The translations under genes were made by a program, and so were the position numbers. A stretch of DNA of 64,000 bases from an uncultured Muribaculaceae bacterium (GTDB taxonomy: Bacteria > Bacteroidota > Bacteroidia > Bacteroidales > Muribaculaceae): the NCBI GenBank assembly GCA_947525975.1, contig CANNVE010000003.1, positions 114,444 through 178,443 of the forward strand. The letters are read 5' to 3'. The notes under the pieces were generated by a model. It saw only the letters and a list, made by a program, of their open reading frames with translations. It did no database searches and was not told the origin of the DNA. Shown here in pieces: positions 27,322 to 34,338 of this stretch; within the stretch, counting starts at the first letter, position 1; each line of letters begins with the position of its first letter.

Positions 27322-27988
27322 TGGCGTGATATTTTTTTGTGGTGATATTGTGCGCGCCGGCATATTGGGCGAGCATATCGGTGCAGTATGCCTCAAGGCG
27401 GTCAATGTCGGAGGCCTCGTCATAAACGTTGACGAGCATCAGCAGCCTCTTGGTCTCAGGGGTGAGCTTGGTGCGCTCGCAGTCGCTTGTGGGGGTGCCT
27501 ATGGCTCCGATATCGTCGCGGTAAGCGGGCAGGCAGGCTATGTTGAGGTCGCCTCGGCCTATGGCGGCGAATGGTTCGCCTTCGCGTCCTACGCCGAGGC
27601 ATACAGATGCGCCTTGCACCTTGTCGGCGTCAAATCCGCCGATTGAGTGGCCTGTGGCGAGGGAAATAAGATTAATCAGGTCTATGGCGGTGAGCGTGCG
27701 GTATAGGTCCATGCCTTTCACCACGCGGCGCGTCAGGGCTTCGGCCGATGGCCGATATCGGTTAGGCTCTTTTCCGCAGGCCTTGTAGGCCAGGCGTGTG
27801 GGCAGGATGCCCGGGAGCTTGTTGACCATGTCTATGGTGAGCGCCAGTCTCAATTCCTCGCCCTTTTCGGCGAGGGCCTGCCAAAGGGCGTCTGACGTGG
27901 GGACATTCTCTATCTCGGCCTCGATGGCTATCACCCTCAGGCCGGGGGCGGCCTTCACTATTTCGTCAGAAAACTCTACCTTGATCAT
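27311..27988 (-). CDS. B3/B4 domain protein (phenylalanyl-tRNA synthetase beta editing-like)
   Basis: 225 aa. Free-standing B3/B4 fold, the editing/tRNA-interacting module of PheRS beta: RLAYKACGKEPNRYRPSAEALTRRV and LVNVYDEAS are typical. Stand-alone members are proposed to deacylate mischarged tRNAs or bind amino-acyl substrates; the role here is inference. The ATGA at 27985-27988 overlaps the upstream GlmU-like gene by four bases. Confidence 0.82.
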   Translation of the reverse strand: MIKVEFSDEIVKAAPGLRVIAIEAEIENVPTSDALWQALAEKGEELRLALTIDMVNKLPGILPTRLAYKACGKEPNRYRPSAEALTRRVVKGMDLYRTLTAIDLINLISLATGHSIGGFDADKVQGASVCLGVGREGEPFAAIGRGDLNIACLPAYRDDIGAIGTPTSDCERTKLTPETKRLLMLVNVYDEASDIDRLEAYCTDMLAQYAGAHNITTKKYHANEA

Positions 27989-29031
27989 CCTCTGTAGTTT
28001 TCGGCTATTTCACGCACGGCGTAGAAGATGCGCTTGTCGACCTCTGTGAGCTCTACATGGCGGCGCGCCATCATGCGGGCCGCTATTTCAAAGAATTTCG
28101 TCATAGAGACATCGGCGTATCCTGATCCGGCGCCGCCGCGCTCGGAGAATGACGGCACGAACGGCCTCGGGAATCCGCTGCCGTGGATGTTGCATCCCAC
28201 GCCGAGCACTGTGGCGGTGTTGAGCATGCTGTTGATGCCGCATTTTGTGTGGTCGCCCATTATCACGCCGCAGAATTGCAGGCCGGTGGGCAGGAAGCGC
28301 TGGGCCGGATAGTTCCAGAGCTTGATTGGGGTGTAGTCGTTCTTGAGGTTCGAGGCCACGCATCCGGCGCCGAGGTTGCACCACTCTCCGATTACGGCGT
28401 TGCCGAGGAATCCGTCGTGGGCCTTGTTGCTGTATGCCTGCATCACCACATTGTTGAGTTCGCCTCCCACCTTGCACCATGGGCCGATGGTGGTGTCGCC
28501 ATAAATCTTGGCGCCCATGTTGACCACGGCGTGCTCGCACACGGCCAGCGGGCCGCGCAGGCAGGTGCCCTCCATCACTTCGGCGTGATGCCCGATGTAG
28601 ATGGGGCCTTTTGTGGTGTTGAGATATGCACCCTGCACCGATGCGTCCTCCTCGATGAATACGAGCGAGGGATCGCCTATCACAGTGCAGCTGTCGCTGA
28701 TGGGCGCAGAGCGGCGGCCGGCGGTGATGTGCTTGAAGTCCTCAACGATGGCTTTGCCGTTGAGCTGGAAGATGTCCCACAGGTGCTCCACGGCTCCTAC
28801 GTCTGGGATCTCGTTTGAGTTGATGTATTCGGGCTCGCCTTCTATGACGCAGGGAAATTTCTCTTGCAGATAGTCGACGGTCTGCCAAGTGCACTTTGCG
28901 CCGAGCTTGCGCTCCCACTTCTCGCGTATGGTGGTGATGCCGATGCGCAGCTCAGATATCGGGCGGCAATAAGTGAGCGGACGCAGATTGCCCATGGCCT
29001 GGGGCGTGTCGACGAGAACGTATGTCTTCAT
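27985..29031 (-). CDS. GlmU-like sugar nucleotidyltransferase with left-handed beta-helix
   Basis: 348 aa. The N-terminal part (about 1-140) resembles a reduced NTP-transferase fold (LRPLTYCRPISELRIG). From about 150 on there are hexapeptide repeats (IYIGHHAEVMEGTCLRGPLAVCEHAVVNMGAK) that build a left-handed parallel beta-helix. Likely a sugar-1-phosphate nucleotidyl- or acyl-transferase feeding cell-envelope precursors. A lysine-rich NTP loop like that of canonical GlmU is not obvious, so catalytic status of the first domain is uncertain. First gene of the operon, with a promoter at 29073-29103. Confidence 0.75.
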   Translation of the reverse strand: MKTYVLVDTPQAMGNLRPLTYCRPISELRIGITTIREKWERKLGAKCTWQTVDYLQEKFPCVIEGEPEYINSNEIPDVGAVEHLWDIFQLNGKAIVEDFKHITAGRRSAPISDSCTVIGDPSLVFIEEDASVQGAYLNTTKGPIYIGHHAEVMEGTCLRGPLAVCEHAVVNMGAKIYGDTTIGPWCKVGGELNNVVMQAYSNKAHDGFLGNAVIGEWCNLGAGCVASNLKNDYTPIKLWNYPAQRFLPTGLQFCGVIMGDHTKCGINSMLNTATVLGVGCNIHGSGFPRPFVPSFSERGGAGSGYADVSMTKFFEIAARMMARRHVELTEVDKRIFYAVREIAENYRG

Positions 29032-29072
29032 AATGCGAACGAAACTATGAAATTTGACGATTTATTATGGCG

Positions 29073-29103
29073 CAAAATTAGTCTTTTTTATCTTTCTCCA
29101 CAA
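29073..29103 (-). promoter_or_regulatory. Promoter of the GlmU-like / B3-B4 / HD operon
   Basis: On the minus strand TAATTTTG (complement of 29073-29080) lies 20 bases from TTG (complement of 29101-29103). It fires leftward toward ATG 29031. Confidence 0.7.
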
Positions 29104-29122
29104 TAATATCGAAACAAATTCT

Positions 29123-29130
29123 TATCTTTG
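29123..29130 (+). promoter_or_regulatory. -7 element of queC
   Basis: TATCTTTG sits 24 bases before the ATG at 29155. No good -33 element is seen. It is divergent from the GlmU-like operon promoter. Confidence 0.6.
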
Positions 29131-29154
29131 TGGTCTCAATATTTTTCATCGATT

Positions 29155-29811
29155 ATGGCAAAAGACTCATTGATGGTGCTCTCCGGAGGCATGGACTCCG
29201 TGACGATGCTTTACGAATACGCCAACCGCATAGATCTGGCTGTCAACTTCACCTACGGATCAAACCACAACGCCCGCGAGCTCGAATGCGCGCGCTGGCA
29301 TTGCAGCCATCTTGGCATTGAGCTTGTGGAGATCGACATGTCGTTTATCGGAGAGAATTTCTACAGCTCGCTGCTTGAGGGCGCCGACGCTGTGCCCGAG
29401 GGCGACTATGACTTCGACAACATGAAGTCGACGGTGGTGCCCTTCCGCAACGGCATCATGCTCGCCGCCGCTGCCGGCTTGGCCGAGAGCCGCGGCCTCA
29501 CATGCGTGATGATAGCCAATCACGCCGGCGACCACGCCATCTATCCCGATTGCCGCCAAGGATTCATCGACGCCATGGGCAAGGCCATAGCCGAGGGCAC
29601 ATACGAGCACATAAAGCTCTACGCGCCCTACACCCTGCTCACCAAATCGCAGATAGCCGAGCGTGGCAACGTATACGGCGTAGACTACGGCAAGACATAT
29701 TCATGCTACAAGGGTCGCGAAAAGCACTGCGGCAAGTGCGGCACCTGCATAGAGCGCCGCCAAGCCCTTGCCGATGCAGGCATCCCTGACCCCACTGAAT
29801 ACGAAGACTGA
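29155..29811 (+). CDS. queC: 7-cyano-7-deazaguanine (preQ0) synthase
   Basis: 218 aa from ATG 29155. Converts 7-carboxy-7-deazaguanine to preQ0 with ATP and ammonia in queuosine synthesis. The N-type PP-loop SGGMDSVTML binds ATP. The C-terminal cysteine cluster SCYKGREKHCGKCGTC coordinates zinc as in QueC. The usual partners queD, queE and queF are not in this window. Length is normal. Confidence 0.95.
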   Translation: MAKDSLMVLSGGMDSVTMLYEYANRIDLAVNFTYGSNHNARELECARWHCSHLGIELVEIDMSFIGENFYSSLLEGADAVPEGDYDFDNMKSTVVPFRNGIMLAAAAGLAESRGLTCVMIANHAGDHAIYPDCRQGFIDAMGKAIAEGTYEHIKLYAPYTLLTKSQIAERGNVYGVDYGKTYSCYKGREKHCGKCGTCIERRQALADAGIPDPTEYED

Positions 29812-29912
29812 CGCAGCCGCTGCCGGAATATAATTGGCGTCTGGGCGAACAATTGCTTTTGTGAGGTTGTTTCTATCGTGTAGAAAGCAAAATACTAAAC
29901 ATACACACAATC

Positions 29913-30497
29913 ATGGCAAAAGCAAAATCTATCAAAGGCACGCGCACAGAGAAGAATCTGGCCGCGGCCTATCTGAGCGAGTCAACCGCATATAGCCGCT
30001 ACGTATTCTACGCAAAGCAGGCCAACAAGGAAATGTTCTACCCTGTAGAGCAGATTTTCCAGACCACAGCCGACAACGAATTGCATCACGCCAAGGTCTT
30101 CTTCAAGTATCTTGAGGGCGGCAAGGTAGAGGTGCCTATGGACATCGACGCCGGCGTGATCGGCGACACCAAGTCAAATCTGGCCACTGCCATTTCAGAA
30201 GAAGAGAGTGAAGGCGTGGAGCAGTACACCGAGGCTGCGAAAGTGGCCGAGGAGGAAGGCTTTGACGAAATCGCATCTCATTTCCGTTCGATAGCCGAGG
30301 TGGAGTCGCATCACCGCGACCGTTTTGAACGCTATCTCAAGATGATCGAGGACGGCTCTCTGTGGAAGCGCGAGAAGCCTGTGACCTGGGAGTGCCTCGT
30401 GTGCGGATACCAGTTTGAGGGTACCGAGCCTCCAAAGGTTTGCCCCGGCTGTGACCACCCCTATCAGCACTATGTGGCTATCGGCGATGACATCTGA
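29913..30497 (+). CDS. rbr: Rubrerythrin
   Basis: 194 aa. The N-terminal ferritin-like four-helix domain carries di-iron ligands (EKNLAAAYLSESTAYSRY, DNELHHAK, EEESEGVEQY, EVESHHRDR). The C-terminal rubredoxin domain supplies ECLVCGY and CPGCDHPY for one Fe(Cys)4 centre. It reduces hydrogen peroxide in anaerobes. Upstream, TTGCTTT (29853-29859) and AAAGCAA (29884-29890) form an imperfectly spaced inverted repeat that may be an operator, though chance cannot be excluded. Confidence 0.95.
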   Translation: MAKAKSIKGTRTEKNLAAAYLSESTAYSRYVFYAKQANKEMFYPVEQIFQTTADNELHHAKVFFKYLEGGKVEVPMDIDAGVIGDTKSNLATAISEEESEGVEQYTEAAKVAEEEGFDEIASHFRSIAEVESHHRDRFERYLKMIEDGSLWKREKPVTWECLVCGYQFEGTEPPKVCPGCDHPYQHYVAIGDDI

Positions 30498-30529
30498 TCT
30501 GATCATCATTTTTTAGAAATATATGTCGG

Positions 30530-30555
30530 TGGGGTCGTCTTGACAGGCGGCCCCA
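30530..30555 (+). other. GC-rich hairpin upstream of the 11-mer-repeat gene
   Basis: TGGGG..CCCCA arms with an inner CG pair form a stem-loop about 40 bases before the next start codon. It lacks a clean T run, so it may be a weak rubrerythrin terminator or a leader structure. Confidence 0.35.
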
Positions 30556-30595
30556 TACGATTTCTTCCCAAAAACACTTTAACACTTGATCTATT

Positions 30596-30946
30596 ATGGA
30601 AACAAACGACAAGAAACGTTGCTGCTGCAATTCAGACAAGCTTAAGCAGCAGGCCCGGCAGACAGCGGAAAGCATGAAGCAGACTATGGCCGACCTTTCG
30701 GAGACCGTATCGGAGAAGGCGCAGTGCATGAAGGATGCGGCTTCGGAAAAGGCGCAGCAAATTAAGGATGCGGCATCAGAGAAGGCGCAGGAATTTAAGG
30801 ATTCCGCATCAGAGAAGGCACAGGAAATTAAGGATTCGTCTTCGGAAAAGGCGGCCAGCTTCAAGGAGGCCGCTTCCGAAAAATTGGCTGATATGCTCGA
30901 CGCCGGCGCCGATAAGGCCCGCAATCTCGCTGACAAGCTGCGCTGA
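30596..30946 (+). CDS. LEA-like protein with six 11-residue repeats
   Basis: 116 aa. A Lys/Cys-rich start (Cys9-Cys11) leads into six tandem 11-mers at residues 36-101 of the type DAASEKAQEIK. Period, Ala/Lys/Glu content and lack of hydrophobic core resemble group 3 late-embryogenesis-abundant proteins or YtxH-like stress proteins: amphipathic helix, probably unfolded when free. No signal peptide, so cytoplasmic. A protective or stress role is inference, in keeping with rubrerythrin next door. Ordinary coiled-coil protein is the alternative. Confidence 0.75.
   Translation: METNDKKRCCCNSDKLKQQARQTAESMKQTMADLSETVSEKAQCMKDAASEKAQQIKDAASEKAQEFKDSASEKAQEIKDSSSEKAASFKEAASEKLADMLDAGADKARNLADKLR
30701..30898 (+). 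repeat. Six 33-bp in-frame tandem repeats
   Basis: Six diverged 33-bp units encode the 11-mers of the LEA-like protein. Central units are the most alike at DNA level, a sign of past expansion by recombination or slippage. Confidence 0.8.
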
Positions 30947-30972
30947 AAGGCAAAGAAATAAAAATATATGTT

Positions 30973-31007
30973 TGTGGAGGTGTGTTTCTTCGGGGCGCAC
31001 CTCCACA
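30973..31007. terminator. Hairpin between convergent genes
   Basis: TGTGGAGGTG (30973-30982) and CACCTCCACA (30998-31007) form a perfect 10-bp stem. On the minus strand an A/T-rich tract follows, so it could end the GH25 transcript. Confidence 0.5.
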
Positions 31008-31018
31008 TCAGTCTGTAG

Positions 31019-31717
31019 CTATATGGCGGGCTCAGGCGCGGTCCATTTCTTGAAATCGGCCGGGGAGCCTCTGAATGCGTCGAGGTCGACATTGCCGTTG
31101 ATGCCCCTCACACGGCCTCGGTGGCTGTATTGCCATATGCGCCAGTTGACGCTGTCAGACGGCTCTGCGTCAAGGGCGCACATCCACACCTGCACAGAGT
31201 CAAACCTCCCTTTGATGTATGTGTCGTAGCATTTCTTGTTGGTGTATATCACCACCCTGCGGCCCGCGCTTTTGAGCACTCCCACCATCGACGAAAGCTG
31301 GTCGACCACGTCCTTTACCGGGATTTCGTCGGCATTGCGCCAGTCTTCCACGTCGATGGCCGGGGGCAAAGTCATTTTCTTGCCTTCGAGCGAATTCATG
31401 AAATTATAGGCCTGGATGTGGCCGGGGGAGTCGAATCTGAAAAAGTGGTAGGCTCCTACGTCGATGCCCGCTTTTGATGCCTTGAGGTAGTTGCGGTCGA
31501 AAAGGGCGTCATAGAATTCTGCTCCCTCCGTGGCCTTCATGTAGACGAAGCTGATGCTGTCGGCCGCCACTGCGTCAAAGTCGATGTCGCCGTTGTGGGC
31601 CGATACGTCGATGCCGCGCACCGGGAAGGCCGATGCGTCGAGCTCCACGCTGCGGCTTTGGCACGATGCCAAAGCCAGCGCAGCCAAAAGCCATGTAGCC
31701 ACGCGTAGCATTTTCAT
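31019..31717 (-). CDS. GH25 lysozyme-like lipoprotein
   Basis: 232 aa from ATG 31717. Lipobox LASC near residue 19 marks a lipoprotein. GH25 barrel motifs follow: GIDVSAHNGDIDF (first catalytic Asp), FVYMKATEG, VGAYHFFRF, and AIDVEDW with the Asp/Glu pair. It is expected to hydrolyse the MurNAc-GlcNAc bond of peptidoglycan. The -7 element TATCTTTG (complement of 31724-31731) is only six bases from the start codon. Confidence 0.92.
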   Translation of the reverse strand: MKMLRVATWLLAALALASCQSRSVELDASAFPVRGIDVSAHNGDIDFDAVAADSISFVYMKATEGAEFYDALFDRNYLKASKAGIDVGAYHFFRFDSPGHIQAYNFMNSLEGKKMTLPPAIDVEDWRNADEIPVKDVVDQLSSMVGVLKSAGRRVVIYTNKKCYDTYIKGRFDSVQVWMCALDAEPSDSVNWRIWQYSHRGRVRGINGNVDLDAFRGSPADFKKWTAPEPAI

Positions 31718-31903
31718 ATATGGCAAAGATAGCCATTTTTTTTGAATTACGCATATCCACGGGCCATTTATGCCGGGGCGGGCGCAACTCTTATGGCATA
31801 TTTAGCAAACCGCGTCATTACGCAAATAAATGTTAATTTTATTATCATTGATAGTTAAAAAGGCGATGGATGGCGTAAATGTTGAAAATAATGTGTAATT
31901 TTG

Positions 31904-31992
31904 CGAAATCAAACCCTTGTAATCTATGGGATGCGATGACAATTTATTTGGCAGAAGCACCCCGGAAGAGGAAAGAGGGTGGGATTTTTTTT
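31904..31992 (+). ncRNA. Candidate small RNA with promoter and oligo-T end
   Basis: TAATTTTG at 31896-31903 could start a transcript near 31909. CACCC (31958-31962) pairs with GGGTG (31977-31981), and eight T residues follow at 31985-31992. The hairpin is short (5 bp) and no -33 element is clear, so support is modest. Confidence 0.35.
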
Positions 31993-32151
31993 GACATAAG
32001 GCGTTTACAATGACGTTGGTTTCTTGACAGTTTGAAACTTCGCAACTTTCTTATTCGTAGTCAGGATCGCGGCAATTGTAGATGTTCATGGATATGCTAT
32101 ATCTATATGTGGTCTGCCCGTGAGGGCGCGCCGCATTGTTTCAGCATATTT

Positions 32152-32251
32152 GCGTGGGCTTCTGCATTTGCTCGTTCTACTACGAAGGGCAATGCGAAGG
32201 CCTCAAACTGTGGGACGAGCGAATAGTAATGGTTCCCACGCTTTATTTTTG
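32152..32251 (+). ncRNA. Candidate structured RNA, 6S-like shape
   Basis: A closing stem GCGTGGG/CCCACGC (32152-32158 with 32235-32241) surrounds two unpaired sides of 11 and 14 bases, then an inner stem GCTCGTTC/GGACGAGC (32170-32177 with 32213-32220). TTTATTTTT follows the closing stem. The bubble between two stems recalls 6S RNA, but the length is short and I cannot match a family. It could instead be a terminator/attenuator in the leader of the next gene. Confidence 0.4.
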
Positions 32252-32322
32252 CCTATGTCGCGCGGTATCAGGGAATTATGCCGCCTTTAATGGTTGCGCC
32301 CGACACGGAAAAGGGCAATCCG

Positions 32323-32847
32323 ATGAAAAAATCAAGACTGATGTTGATCATGGCCATGCTGATGATTGGCGTCGCCGCGTTCGCCCAGAAAAAGGGCAGC
32401 AAGGGCGCCGCTGTCTTCGAGGAGGCCACGGCCCGCGAGGCCTACCCCAACGTGGCAGTGTTCGTGTTCCCGCAGATCTGCGACCTGAAGATGCTCTCAT
32501 CAGAGCGCGTGGAGTACGGCCCGTTTGAATTTCCGCTGGCCAAGGATCTCTCTTCGATGAACGAAGCCGAACTCACCAACGACAAGACCCGCGCCCTGCA
32601 GCAAGCCTGCCAGCTCGATGGCGCCGACCTCATCATCGAACCCCTCTACACCACCACCGTCTACGAGAAGGACAACAAAGTGCTCGTGATCAAGCTTTCG
32701 GGCTATCCGGCCAAGTATGTCAATTTCCGCTCGCTCAAGCCCGAGGACATGAAGATGATACAGACACTCTATCCGCATGGCGTGGAGAGCATACAGCAGC
32801 AGAATGCCGGCCGCGTGGTGACCACTGCCGCCGAGGGCGCCAAATGA
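32323..32847 (+). CDS. Secreted protein of unknown function
   Basis: 174 aa from ATG 32323. A signal peptide (MKKSRLMLIMAMLMIGVAAFA) is followed by a compact alpha/beta body (YPNVAVFVFPQICDLKML; ADLIIEPLYTTTVYEKDNKVLVIKLSGYPAKYVNF). I do not recognise the family; similar small exported proteins are common in Bacteroidales. No lipobox. It lies 52 bases upstream of a beta-barrel gene on the same strand, so they may act together at the outer membrane. Confidence 0.7.
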   Translation: MKKSRLMLIMAMLMIGVAAFAQKKGSKGAAVFEEATAREAYPNVAVFVFPQICDLKMLSSERVEYGPFEFPLAKDLSSMNEAELTNDKTRALQQACQLDGADLIIEPLYTTTVYEKDNKVLVIKLSGYPAKYVNFRSLKPEDMKMIQTLYPHGVESIQQQNAGRVVTTAAEGAK

Positions 32848-32899
32848 TGCCATTTAAAGACAATCAACCCAATCAATAACACATAAAAACCAAACAACG

Positions 32900-33481
32900 A
32901 TGAAAAAATTAGTAATCGCCCTGTTTGCCGCTATGCTCTGCATCAGCGCACAGGCCCAGCTGCGCACAAGCCGCACATTCTTCAAATCTAACTCGCGCAC
33001 AGAGTGGATACTCCGCGCAGGCGTCAGCTTCAACAACATCGCCGGCACTGATGCCGAGGGACTCTCTTCAAAGACCGGCTTCGATGTTGACTTCGGCTTC
33101 AACAAATACTTCGGTCAGTCAAACCTCTACTGGGGCATGGAGCTGGGCGTAGGCACACGCGGCGCATCTCTTGAATATGAAGGAGAAAAGGAAGGCTTCA
33201 CCTCATACAACGTGAAGTACTCTCCCTTCACCATCGGCTACAAGTTCCCCGTGACCGAGGCCATCAAAATTGATCCGCACGTGGGCGGCTACCTGAGCTA
33301 TGATTTCTCTACAACCAACGATGTTGAGCTCGAAAATGACTTCGATGCAGGCATCCAGGCAGGCGTAGGCGTATGGTATGGCCGCATCAACCTCGACTTC
33401 ATGTATCAGCGCGGTTTTGTAGACATGGTCGAGAAAGGCAAGACCAGCAACTTCCTGATCCGTGTAGGTTACGCATTCTGA
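32900..33481 (+). CDS. Small outer-membrane beta-barrel protein
   Basis: 193 aa with signal peptide MKKLVIALFAAMLCISAQA. The rest is alternating amphipathic strands with turns (NLYWGMELGVGTRGASLEY, FTIGYKFPV, IQAGVGVWYGRINLDFMYQRG) and a terminal aromatic residue (RVGYAF), fitting an eight-stranded OmpX/OmpW-like barrel. Function unknown. It precedes the next gene by three bases. Confidence 0.82.
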   Translation: MKKLVIALFAAMLCISAQAQLRTSRTFFKSNSRTEWILRAGVSFNNIAGTDAEGLSSKTGFDVDFGFNKYFGQSNLYWGMELGVGTRGASLEYEGEKEGFTSYNVKYSPFTIGYKFPVTEAIKIDPHVGGYLSYDFSTTNDVELENDFDAGIQAGVGVWYGRINLDFMYQRGFVDMVEKGKTSNFLIRVGYAF

Positions 33482-33484
33482 CGT

Positions 33485-34270
33485 ATGCTCCGGCACTTCA
33501 TAGCTATGTTTGTCATTCTTGCGACGGCGATCACCGCCGTCGGCAAGGATGATAAGAAAAAAAACGACGTAGACCTTGTGGCGTGGGCCAACGAGCAAGC
33601 CTCGAAGCTGCCCGATGAGGTTGACGGCGTCAAGATCTACCGCGTCAATGGCTTTGACAATGACGGCAAGGCGCGCGTCACGGGGTTTGTGGATATGCCC
33701 GGCCTCAGCAAGGAAAAGACTTTTGAGGCTGCCATCATATCTATAGTCGACAACATGGACACTGAGCTTGAGGCCATCGAGACTATCGACTTCGCCTCAA
33801 AGAAGTTTGTGGTGTCAAAATCCATAGAGGACGGCGAAGGCAAGAATGCAGCCACCTATACGTTTTCCACGGCGTTCTCGTTTGATGACGGGCTGATGAG
33901 CTTCGCCACCTACGATATCACCATAGGCTTCAAGGAGAAGGGGCTGATACCGCGCAAGATGGCTATCGAAAAGATGAATCCCTCGGGCAAGGAGCGCCAC
34001 AAGGAGCTGGCCGAGGGCTTTGCCCTGGCGTCATCGCGCATGATAGATGATATAGTGAAGAATGCCTCTAAAAACTCCGCTCTGCCCATCACCCATTGGG
34101 ACGACATCAAGGCGGGCACGGTGGTCAAAGGCATGAATGAGGCCGAGGTGAAGCTCATCGGCGGACAGCCGCGCAGCGTCACCAAGTCGGGCAGCCGCGT
34201 GCAGTGGATGTTCAACAACGACTTCATCGTGATCTTCAACGACGGCCTTGTAAGCAATGTGATGCAATGA
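33485..34270 (+). CDS. Secreted two-part protein with BamE/SmpA-like C-terminus
   Basis: 261 aa, hydrophobic signal (about 1-19). The central part (about 25-185) resembles DUF4468-like TBP-fold segments of Bacteroidetes. The last 60 residues (DIKAGTVVKGMNEAEVKLIGGQPRS, WMFNNDFIVIFNDGLV) follow the SmpA/OmlA/BamE pattern: helix capped by a G-x-P turn, then hairpin. The neighbouring barrel gene is co-transcribed. An envelope assembly or scaffolding role is inference. Confidence 0.65.
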   Translation: MLRHFIAMFVILATAITAVGKDDKKKNDVDLVAWANEQASKLPDEVDGVKIYRVNGFDNDGKARVTGFVDMPGLSKEKTFEAAIISIVDNMDTELEAIETIDFASKKFVVSKSIEDGEGKNAATYTFSTAFSFDDGLMSFATYDITIGFKEKGLIPRKMAIEKMNPSGKERHKELAEGFALASSRMIDDIVKNASKNSALPITHWDDIKAGTVVKGMNEAEVKLIGGQPRSVTKSGSRVQWMFNNDFIVIFNDGLVSNVMQ

Positions 34271-34291
34271 CGGCGAAATAATCAATAGGCA

Positions 34292-34335
34292 AGGGCGATC
34301 TCCCTCACTCGCGGTTGAGTCAGGAGATCGCCTTT
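34292..34335. terminator. Hairpin between convergent genes
   Basis: GGCGATCTCC (34294-34303) pairs with GGAGATCGCC (34323-34332), with an inner CTCA/TGAG pairing. The T tract is short (CCTTTC). Confidence 0.6.
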
Positions 34336-34338
34336 CTG

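Larger units (their letters stand above)
31718..32322. other. Long intergenic region with structured-RNA features
   Basis: 605 bases with no supported protein gene. It holds the GH25 promoter, a -7 element TAATTTTG at 31896-31903 followed by a weak hairpin and eight T residues ending at 31992, a GCCC-GTGA-GGGC tetraloop at 32116-32127, and a two-stem structure with T-rich tail at 32152-32250. It may encode one or more small RNAs. Confidence 0.55.

Noticed and set aside
29853..29890. Peroxide-regulator operator upstream of rubrerythrin
   Set aside because: TTGCTTT/AAAGCAA is only a 7-bp pair with a 24-base gap, too weak to name a PerR or OxyR site.
31904..32251. RNase P RNA, tmRNA or SRP RNA in the 31.7-32.3 kb gap
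   Set aside because: GAGGAAAG at 31968-31975 recalls RNase P, but the other conserved blocks are missing; no tmRNA or SRP core (GGAAGGAAGCAGCC type) is seen.
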